Assembly: GCA_043775925.1 (NCBI GenBank)
Contig: JAYVRW010000093.1
Coordinates: 1 to 7,005, forward strand
DNA length: 7,005 nucleotides
From: JAFDVL01 sp043775925
GTDB lineage: Bacteria; Acidobacteriota; Blastocatellia; RBC074
Reading direction: 5' to 3'
Made by a program: the position numbers and the translations under genes. Positions 1-5,451 of this stretch are shown here, in pieces (within the stretch, counting starts at the first letter, position 1; each line of letters begins with the position of its first letter). Under the pieces are notes generated by a model. That model did no database searches. It was not told where the DNA came from and saw only the letters and a list, made by a program, of their open reading frames with translations.

Positions 1-1
1 C

Positions 2-865
2 GTTCATCACGTTTCCGGCGACGAAGTGGTCGGCGCTAAAATCGCTAAAATCGCGGCGCGTTCGGTCGAAAGCTATAATTCCGCTTTTGGCGAATATCCA
101 TACCCGCAACTGAATATTGTCGAATTGCCGCTCCCAGCCGGATTCGGTGGGATTGAATTTCCCGGCTTGGTCGCCATCGCGCAGGCGTATTGCGTAGATT
201 TTGATTCGCCTGAAGCGGCGCGCTTGCCGGGGATGATTCGGCAACAATCCGATGTCGTGAAAAATGCGCTGGAATTCACGACGGCGCAGAGCATCGCGTT
301 TCAATGGTGGGGCAATATTGTGGGGAGCGATTCTCAGAAAACGCCATTTATGGATGAGGCGCTTTCAAGCTTTGCGGCGACGTATTATTACGAGGCTGCT
401 TACGGCAAAGAAATCGGCGAACAAGCCATTAATCGCCAATTAAAATCGGCGTATCAGGTCTATCGTTCGCTCGGCGGTCTGGATACGGAAGCGGCAAAAC
501 CGGCGAAAGATTTTCGGAGCTTACTGCAATTTTCAGCGATTGTGCAGGCGAAGGGAGCAATGCTTTTTCATGCGCTGCGGAAAGAGTTGGGTGATGAGCA
601 ATTTTTTGGCGTCTTAAAACAATACAGCAAAGATTATCGGTTCCGTTTTGCTTCGTACAGCGACCTGCGCGAAGCCTTTTTGGATGTAGCGAATAATCCG
701 AATACGGTAAAGGCTCTGTTTCAGCGTTACCTCAAAGAGAAAAAAGGCGATGAAGATTTAGGTAAACCGGAAACCAGTTATTTTGGGTCAGAAGAGAAGC
801 CGAAGGGCAAGAAAATTGGCAGAGTGTTAGGGAAGATCGGACGGGCGGCGATTTTACGATATTAA
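2..865 (+). CDS. M1-family aminopeptidase homolog, C-terminal part, apparently catalytically dead (5' end outside window)
   Basis: The reading frame is open to the left edge, so this is the 3' part of a larger gene; the GTG at 26 is internal, not a start. Numbering from that GTG, residues 41-47 read GGIEFPG, matching the substrate-binding GxMEN/GGMEYPG loop of M1 (gluzincin) metallopeptidases. Residues 88-95 read QSIAFQWW where the family has HExxHQWW, so both zinc histidines and the catalytic glutamate are replaced (H to Q, E to S, H to F). The third zinc ligand, E111 in MDEALSSF, is kept at the exact family spacing. The catalytic tyrosine of the YxKG motif also appears replaced (Q174 in QAKGAML). 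The fold is otherwise well preserved and no stop or frameshift is seen. I infer a pseudo-peptidase that may bind peptides or another protein. It ends convergently with the HIT gene. Family call is firm; loss of zinc binding is inferred from the motif. Confidence 0.85.
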   Translation, partial: VHHVSGDEVVGAKIAKIAARSVESYNSAFGEYPYPQLNIVELPLPAGFGGIEFPGLVAIAQAYCVDFDSPEAARLPGMIRQQSDVVKNALEFTTAQSIAFQWWGNIVGSDSQKTPFMDEALSSFAATYYYEAAYGKEIGEQAINRQLKSAYQVYRSLGGLDTEAAKPAKDFRSLLQFSAIVQAKGAMLFHALRKELGDEQFFGVLKQYSKDYRFRFASYSDLREAFLDVANNPNTVKALFQRYLKEKKGDEDLGKPETSYFGSEEKPKGKKIGRVLGKIGRAAILRY

Positions 866-878
866 TTTACATGGGGAA

Positions 879-997
879 TTTTTAGACAGGATTGACATGA
901 TTTTTTACAAGATGAACTTGATACCAAAAAGATGAAAACCTTTTGTACTTGCCAAGCCTGTAAATCCTGCATAAATCTTGTCAATCCTGTCTAAAAA
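879..997. repeat. Inverted repeat with 19-bp perfect arms in the convergent intergenic gap
   Basis: The left arm at 879-897 (TTTTTAGACAGGATTGACA) has an exact reverse complement at 979-997. The arms enclose 81 bp that continue as weaker, imperfect complementarity. The inner part of the right half repeats the unit AATCCTG (963-969, a variant AATCTTG at 974-980, and 983-989). From memory, elements of the 'acaggattgacaggatttacaggat' kind are dispersed in many environmental bacterial genomes, but that cannot be checked here. It lies between the stops of two convergent genes. The T-run is on the 5' side and the A-run on the 3' side of the stem, the wrong way round for an intrinsic terminator on either strand, so I call it a repeat. 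Confidence 0.75.
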
Positions 998-1005
998 AAA
1001 TCACT

Positions 1006-1356
1006 TTAGCCCGGAGGCCAGTTCAGCGATCTGCCTCCCAGCAAATGAAGATGCAGGTGCGAGACGCTTTGACCACCATCCACGCCGGTATTAATCACCG
1101 TGCGGAATCCGTTCTCAGCAATCCCCAATTGATTTGCAATTTTAGGAACTAATCGTAGCAAGTGCCCTAATAATGCTTCATCGCTTTTTCCAGCATCATT
1201 CAGAGAGTCGAGATGTTCACGCGGAATAACCAGCACATGAATCGGAGCCTGCGGCGTCAGATCATAAAAAGCCAAAGCCTGCTCGTCCTCATAAATTTTA
1301 TTGGCAGGGATTTCTCCGGTTGAGATTTTACAAAAAATACAATTTTCTTCTGACAT
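1006..1356 (-). CDS. hinT: HinT-like HIT family purine nucleoside phosphoramidase
   Basis: The 116-residue protein is close to the usual bacterial HinT length. It is a cytosolic HIT hydrolase expected to cleave AMP-lysine or AMP phosphoramidates. It starts with the typical N-terminus around CIFCKI, in which C6 and C9, with H48 and H100, match the zinc site found in many HinT proteins. The HIT signature HxHxHxx is at residues 100-106 (HLHLHLL), with H102 as the expected nucleophile. The preceding NTGVDGGQSVSH segment and the C-terminal GGRSLNWPPG are also typical. The ATG is preceded by AAGGA (1364-1368) at normal spacing. That site overlaps the stop codon of the upstream thioredoxin-domain gene, leaving 10 nt between the two coding regions, so translational coupling is likely. 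Physiological role next to an exported selenoprotein is unknown. Confidence 0.95.
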   Translation of the reverse strand: MSEENCIFCKISTGEIPANKIYEDEQALAFYDLTPQAPIHVLVIPREHLDSLNDAGKSDEALLGHLLRLVPKIANQLGIAENGFRTVINTGVDGGQSVSHLHLHLLGGRSLNWPPG

Positions 1357-1363
1357 TTTCAGT

Positions 1364-1368
1364 TCCTT
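1364..1368 (-). promoter_or_regulatory. Ribosome binding site of hinT, overlapping the upstream stop codon
   Basis: On the - strand the sequence TAAGGAACTGAAA precedes the hinT ATG. AAGGA is the Shine-Dalgarno core, and its first A belongs to the region of the upstream TAA stop (1367-1369). This arrangement supports a two-gene operon with coupled translation. Confidence 0.7.
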
Positions 1369-2083
1369 ATTTGCCTGTTACTTTCCGTAGTAATTGTTCT
1401 AGCTCGACCGCAAACGATTCTGCATCTTGGAAACTCCGTAATTGTCGGATGATTGTTCCGTCAGGCAAGACAAACCGGATGTCTGGCAAACCCTCGACGC
1501 CCAACCGTTGAGCAATGTCAGGATATTTGTCAGTGTCAATTCTGAGAAAGACAGTCTGTTCCAGTAGGGGCTTTACTTTCGGGTCTGGAAATGTAAGTCG
1601 TTCCAGTTTGCGACACGGAGCGCACCATTCAGCGTTTAAGTCGAGAACGATTGGTTTGTTTTCAGCTTTTGCTTTTACCAGTGCTTCGTCTAGTAAGGAG
1701 AATCCTCGTGGCAAAGCCGTCATCATCGTTGCAGATGATTTATTTTTGCCAGAAACGACCCGTGCCGTATAGCCAGATTTCTTAACTGTTGTGACCAACA
1801 GCTTCGTATCAGCTTTAGCAGGATTATAGGTTACGAGGAACTCGTCTCGGTCTAGTAGCATTTCGATTTTTGTGACAGCGTCAAGCCCTTCCAGGGCTTG
1901 TTTGACCGTTTCCGGTCAAGCCATTCAGACCGCGCCACTTTTACTTTTCATGAAGCCGTCAATGTGGAGTCGTGCCGTTTTCATTGTCAGTTTTTCATTG
2001 GGTATTCTTTTGTTTTTCTGTGCATAGGCGATTCCACCGAGCATTAGAATTAGTAGGAAAAGGGATATTGTTTTTGTTATCAT
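1367..2083 (-). CDS. Candidate exported selenoprotein: signal peptide, HMA (MerP-like) domain with UxxU, thioredoxin domain
   Basis: Reading two TGA codons (1925-1927, 1916-1918) as selenocysteine gives 238 residues with no other interruption before TAA. Residues 1-21 are a Sec signal peptide: K4, a hydrophobic core SLFLLILMLGGI and an AYA cleavage site. Residues about 34-110 form a heavy-metal-associated domain: strand TARLHIDG, then U53-M-A-U56-PETVKQALEGLDAV, then LLDRDEFLVTYNPAKAD and KKSGYTARVV. The two U positions coincide with the CxxC metal-binding cysteines of MerP-type domains, where CxxCP is followed by a TVxxAL helix. Residues about 120-235 are a thioredoxin domain with the WCAPC active site (C154, C157) and a likely cis-proline at P200 (GLPD). 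The conventional start at 1861 lies inside the HMA domain and lacks a ribosome binding site, so it is not the real start. The ATG at 2083 has only a weak Shine-Dalgarno, but an in-frame stop (2096-2098) excludes longer forms. Role inferred: periplasmic thiol/selenol redox relay or metal/mercury/selenium handling. The alternative is a pseudogene with two nonsense mutations, which I consider unlikely. The hinT gene follows in the same operon. Confidence 0.8.
1882..1919 (-). promoter_or_regulatory. Candidate bacterial SECIS region: two consecutive hairpins just downstream of the in-frame TGAs
   Basis: In mRNA orientation, hairpin A is UUGACCG-GAAA-CGGUCAA (arms 1913-1919 and 1902-1908; 7 bp with a GNRA tetraloop). 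Its 5' arm contains the second UGA. Hairpin B is CAAGCCC-UGGAA-GGGCUUG (arms 1894-1900 and 1882-1888; 7 bp, 5-nt loop). Loop B starts 22 nt after the second UGA and 31 nt after the first, and has G as its second base. As I recall the bacterial SECIS model, it asks for an apical loop about 16-37 nt after UGA with a G among its first two bases, so B fits both UGAs. A and B may instead rearrange: an outer stem GGCUUG/CAAGCC can extend hairpin A and compete with B. SelB binding is inferred. Confidence 0.6.
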
Positions 2084-2154
2084 AGCAAGCTTATTTCAAT
2101 TATTATTACCCTACGGTTAACTATACTTTATAGTCGCTTCTAGTGAAAATAATT
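2084..2154. promoter_or_regulatory. Divergent promoter region between the selenoprotein operon and the kynureninase-like gene
   Basis: The two genes are transcribed away from each other from this short AT-rich gap. On the + strand TATACT (2122-2127) resembles a -10 box at suitable distance from the starts at 2143/2155, but I see no good -35. On the - strand TAATAAT (2102-2108) is a possible -10 for the selenoprotein gene, also without a clear -35. No operator-like palindrome is evident. Promoters must lie here by layout; the exact boxes are weakly supported. Confidence 0.35.
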
Positions 2155-3312
2155 ATGCCTGAATTACTATCATATCGCGAACAATTTCCAATCCTATCGC
2201 AATCAGTGTACTTGATTAATCATTCGCTCGGAGCGATGCCGCTAACCGCTCGCATACGGATGCTGGAATACGCCGACACGTGGGCGACACGCGGAGTCAG
2301 AGCCTGGGGTGAAGGTTGGTGGGAAATGCCAATCACGGTTGGCAATAAAATTGCCTCCATCATCGGAGCGAAATCCGGCTCGGTGACGATGCACCAGAAT
2401 GTTTCCATCGCGCAGGCGATTATTCTTTCGTGCTTTGATCTGCCTCGCACCTGCCGCCGAAAAATCATTTACGAAGCTTTGAATTTTCCTTCGGTTATGC
2501 ACGTCTACGACGCTCACGCGAAGGAAGCCGGAATCGAAATCATTCGCGTTCTAAGTGATGATGGAATTACGATTGATACACAGCGGATGATTGACGCGAT
2601 TGATGAACAGACTTTGCTCGTCCCGATTTCTCATGTATTATTCCGAAGTGCTTATATTCAGGACGTGAAACCGATTATTGACAAAGCGCATTCGGTCGGC
2701 GCGTTGGTTGTTTTGGATGCCTATCAATCGGCGGGAACAGTTCCGCTGGATGTGACGGAATTGGGCGTAGATTTCGCTACGGGTGGTTCGGTGAAATGGT
2801 TATGCGGTGGGCCGGGGGCAGGATGGCTGTACGTCAATCCAGATTTAGTTGGAAAACTTGAGCCGAAAATTACGGGATGGGCGGCGCATAAATCTCCGTT
2901 TGCATTTGATCCAGAGCTTGAATACGCAGATGATACAAGCCGATTTTTGCAGGGAACTCCGCCGATTCCGGCGTTGTATGCGGCTTCGGCGGGCTACGAT
3001 TTAATTAATGAAATCGGCGTCGAAAGAATCCGCGAACAATCCATTCGACAAACTTCATGGTTGATCGAAAAAGCTTTAGAGTCAGGCTGGAAAGTAAATT
3101 CTCCTTTGCCTTCAGAGCAGCGTGGAGGCTCAGTAATTATTGACGTTGCTCACGCACAGGAAATAGTGCGGGAGTTGGAAGCCCGAAATTTTATCGTAGA
3201 TTTTCGACCGCAGGCAGGGATCAGAATCGGGCCACACTTTTTTAATACAGACGTTGAGCTTGACGAAATTATGGAAGAGATTGGTAAGATCGAAAAGAAA
3301 TTTCAGAATTAA
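2155..3312 (+). CDS. Kynureninase-like PLP-dependent enzyme (class V aminotransferase fold)
   Basis: A fold-type I PLP enzyme of about 385 residues. Several segments track kynureninase rather than other class V members (numbered from the GTG at 2143): YLINHSLGAMP at 23-33 (family YLDxNSLGxxP), ISHVLFRSAYIQDVK at 162-176 (family SHVxYRTGxxxDM), LDAYQSAGTVPLDV at 191-204 with D192 to pair with the PLP ring nitrogen, SVKWLCGGPGAGWLYV at 216-231 with K218 as the Schiff-base lysine, and GWAAHKSPFAF and RFLQGTPPI further on. Kynureninase would split kynurenine to anthranilate and alanine. The tyrosine normally just before the lysine is valine (V217), and no other tryptophan-catabolism gene is present, so the substrate is uncertain. 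Neither the GTG at 2143 nor the ATG at 2155 has a clear ribosome binding site; I prefer the ATG. Class V also contains selenocysteine lyases, but the motifs here do not match them. Confidence 0.85.
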   Translation: MPELLSYREQFPILSQSVYLINHSLGAMPLTARIRMLEYADTWATRGVRAWGEGWWEMPITVGNKIASIIGAKSGSVTMHQNVSIAQAIILSCFDLPRTCRRKIIYEALNFPSVMHVYDAHAKEAGIEIIRVLSDDGITIDTQRMIDAIDEQTLLVPISHVLFRSAYIQDVKPIIDKAHSVGALVVLDAYQSAGTVPLDVTELGVDFATGGSVKWLCGGPGAGWLYVNPDLVGKLEPKITGWAAHKSPFAFDPELEYADDTSRFLQGTPPIPALYAASAGYDLINEIGVERIREQSIRQTSWLIEKALESGWKVNSPLPSEQRGGSVIIDVAHAQEIVRELEARNFIVDFRPQAGIRIGPHFFNTDVELDEIMEEIGKIEKKFQN

Positions 3313-3431
3313 ATTTTTTTAGACTTTTCTCGCTGGCAGTAACTCTTAGTTTCATCCCTGTAGTATCGGTAAAATCTTTGGAAATCAATTTTAACCCAAA
3401 TAGTTGTTAAGCGATTAGGTTCACAACACGC
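3313..3431 (+). other. Intergenic gap upstream of the DUF1549 operon, no gene seen
   Basis: This gap of about 120 bp is AT-rich and begins with a T-run directly after the preceding stop, without a convincing stem. It should carry the promoter of the downstream operon. TTGGAA at 3378-3383 is a possible -35 but the expected -10 is poor, so I do not assign one. No RNA gene or repeat is recognisable. Confidence 0.4.
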
Positions 3432-3436
3432 AGGAG
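3432..3436 (+). promoter_or_regulatory. Ribosome binding site of the DUF1549/DUF1553 gene
   Basis: AGGAG lies 6 nt before the ATG at 3443. It is the strongest Shine-Dalgarno in the window and fixes this start, which also gives the protein its N-terminal hydrophobic export segment. Confidence 0.75.
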
Positions 3437-3442
3437 CTATTT

Positions 3443-5425
3443 ATGCGCCTTTCAAAAGTTCTTGGAAATATACTTTCGCTGAGAAATCCACGAAATTTCA
3501 AATTGATGATTTGTTCGGTCTTTTCCGTCACTTTGATAGCCTTTGCTATTAATGAATACGGTGTTTTTGCCGCTTCCAATGAAGCGCAGGACGTAAGCGG
3601 AACGCGGAGAACTTCGCGGGAGGATTGTGTATTCCTGCAAAATCCTGAGCGTCCCAAAGATGCCATGATGCGGCATCGTGAAGAATTGGCGCAGACGATC
3701 CAACGCTACACGCCGGAAGCGAATGGCGACAGCGGGCTGGCGCTCATCGCTCCGCAGAACATCCCGCGAAAAAACTACATTGACACAATTCTCTTCGATA
3801 AAATGGGAGCCGACAGCATTCAGTCCGCGCCGATTTGTACCGATGAAGAATTTATTCGTCGCGCTTACCTTGATTTGACAGGGCGAATTCCGGCGGCAAG
3901 TGATGTCACCAGCTTTCTGGCGAATACGTCTGCGAATAAGCGCGATGCATTGGTTGATTCGCTGATTGGCTCACCAGAATACGTGGATAAATGGACGATG
4001 TTTTTTGGCGATTTGTTCAGGAATAATTACCGTTCGGTGCAGATTGCCCGCTACAGCGGAGCGCGTGATGCCTTTTATAATTACATCAAAAGTTCAGTTC
4101 AGACGAACAAAAGTTATGCGCAGATTGCCACGGAAATGATTACCGCCAACGGTGATAATTTTGTGAATGGGGAAACGAATCACATTGTCGGTGGATTTAT
4201 TTCGATGGGGCCGGCGCAGGATTCGATGGACGGTCGTGCCGTCAATACTGCCAGCATGTTTTTAGGCATCAATTCTTTTGACTGCTTATATTGTCATAAT
4301 GGTGCGGGTCATCTCGACAATGTGAATTTGTGGGGATCGCAAAAAACAAGAATGGATGCGTGGGGATTAGCCGCATTTTTTGCTCGCGCTAATATGGCGC
4401 GGACGGTGATTTCAACCACGCCGAATTACTACAAATACATAATTACGGAAAAGACCACTGGCGAGTATTCGCTCAATACGAATTCGGGCAACCGAACGGA
4501 TCGGGTTCCCGTGAATGGTGTCTCGACTGTCGCTCCGAAATACGTCTTAACCGGACAAGCGCCAAATACCGGAGAATCCCGCCGTGTCGCTTTGGCGCGA
4601 ATCATCATCGCCGACAAACAATTTGCTCGCGCTGCTGTCAATTACATCTGGGAAAAAATGATGGTCGAAGCACTGGTCTCACCGTCCAATACTTTTGATC
4701 CGGCGCGCCTTGATAAGAGCGTCCAACTGCCGAATGGTTGGAGCTTGCAGCCCGCGAATGCTGACTTGCTGGAAGCGTTAACGAATGATTTCATTGCGAA
4801 TAATTATAATTTACAAAAGCTGATTGCAACGATTGCCAAATCTAATATTTATCAGCTTTCGGCGCAGTATCCCGGCAGTTGGAATCTCTCGATGATTCCT
4901 TACTACGCTCGCAAATATGCCAGACGGCTTGATGCTGAAGAGGTTCACGACGCGATCATGAAAGCTACGAGCATCGGCGTCACGTATCAGCTTAAAGATA
5001 CACTTGGCGTCAATACTTTTACGGTGAATTGGGCGATGCAATTGCCTGATACGTTAGAGCCGCGCAACGGAGCCGGGAACGCTGTTTCCTTCCTGAATTC
5101 TTTTGTGCGTGGAGATCGTGACGTGAAGCCGCGTTCCTCAGAACCATCAATCCTGCAATCGCTGAATCTTATGAATAACTCGTTTGTGATGACCAGAATT
5201 CACAATGCGAATGCTGGTTCAGTGGTCGCCAAACTTCTGGCGACATCAGGCATCACGAATCAGGAAATCATCACGCAATTATATTTGAATACGCTCTCGC
5301 GCAATCCAACCAGTGACGAAATCAATGCATTGAATTCGACCTTCACGACGATGACCAAACAGCAAGCAGCGGAAGCGATTCAATGGACAGTCCTGAATAA
5401 AATGGATTTTCTTTTCAATTATTAA
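3443..5425 (+). CDS. Exported DUF1549/DUF1553 (PSCyt2/PSD1-type) protein with a CxxCH motif
   Basis: The 660-residue protein has a basic N-terminus and a hydrophobic stretch (about residues 20-38) followed by GVFAAS, consistent with a Sec signal peptide or membrane anchor. The DUF1549 region begins around EEFIRRAYLDLTGRIPAA (135-152), the hallmark of this family, and continues through GSPEYVDKW. CLYCH at 281-285 is a CxxCH motif, in the place where family members carry a haem-c-like CxxCHDHPF; here it is followed by NGAGHLDN. The DUF1553 part follows: ARAAVNYIWEKMM (395-407), a PANADLLEALTNDF segment, and RRLDAEEVHDAIMKATSI (494-511). The C-terminal LYLNTLSRNPTSDE helix is also typical. Biochemical function is not established. 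Genes of this family are commonly paired with DUF1501 genes in Planctomycetota, Verrucomicrobiota and Acidobacteriota, and one follows here 26 bp downstream. Whether haem is really attached is unproven. Confidence 0.9.
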   Translation: MRLSKVLGNILSLRNPRNFKLMICSVFSVTLIAFAINEYGVFAASNEAQDVSGTRRTSREDCVFLQNPERPKDAMMRHREELAQTIQRYTPEANGDSGLALIAPQNIPRKNYIDTILFDKMGADSIQSAPICTDEEFIRRAYLDLTGRIPAASDVTSFLANTSANKRDALVDSLIGSPEYVDKWTMFFGDLFRNNYRSVQIARYSGARDAFYNYIKSSVQTNKSYAQIATEMITANGDNFVNGETNHIVGGFISMGPAQDSMDGRAVNTASMFLGINSFDCLYCHNGAGHLDNVNLWGSQKTRMDAWGLAAFFARANMARTVISTTPNYYKYIITEKTTGEYSLNTNSGNRTDRVPVNGVSTVAPKYVLTGQAPNTGESRRVALARIIIADKQFARAAVNYIWEKMMVEALVSPSNTFDPARLDKSVQLPNGWSLQPANADLLEALTNDFIANNYNLQKLIATIAKSNIYQLSAQYPGSWNLSMIPYYARKYARRLDAEEVHDAIMKATSIGVTYQLKDTLGVNTFTVNWAMQLPDTLEPRNGAGNAVSFLNSFVRGDRDVKPRSSEPSILQSLNLMNNSFVMTRIHNANAGSVVAKLLATSGITNQEIITQLYLNTLSRNPTSDEINALNSTFTTMTKQQAAEAIQWTVLNKMDFLFNY

Positions 5426-5438
5426 GTGGCACATTTTT

Positions 5439-5445
5439 AAGGTGA
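5439..5445 (+). promoter_or_regulatory. Ribosome binding site of the DUF1501 gene
   Basis: AAGGTGA ends 6 nt before the ATG at 5452, inside the 26-bp gap after the preceding stop. It fixes the start that places a Tat motif at residues 31-36 and supports co-transcription with the DUF1549/DUF1553 gene. Confidence 0.7.
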
Positions 5446-5451
5446 ACATCA

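Noticed and set aside
879..997. Bidirectional intrinsic terminator
   Set aside because: The arms are 81 bp apart and the T/A runs have the wrong polarity for U-tract termination on either strand.
1320..1772. Small + strand ORFs opposite the thioredoxin and hinT genes
   Set aside because: They are antisense shadows without family features or ribosome binding sites, lying over well-supported genes.
1367..1861. Stand-alone 164-residue thioredoxin starting at ATG 1861
   Set aside because: The start lies within the HMA domain, has no ribosome binding site, and the same frame continues upstream through HMA sequence to a signal peptide.
1862..2083. Pseudogene or frameshift explanation for the upstream part of the thioredoxin gene
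   Set aside because: No frameshift is needed; only TGA stops occur, just two, at both CxxC positions, and coding quality is good on both sides. Kept as the main alternative if Sec machinery is absent.
2143..3312. Selenocysteine lyase next to a selenoprotein
   Set aside because: The enzyme belongs to the same superfamily, but its motifs (SLGAMP, HVLFRS, KWLCGGPG, GWxxHxxPFAF) match the kynureninase-like group, and it is on the opposite strand.
3313..3340. T-run after the kynureninase-like gene as an intrinsic terminator
   Set aside because: Only a weak AT-only stem could precede it; not supportable.
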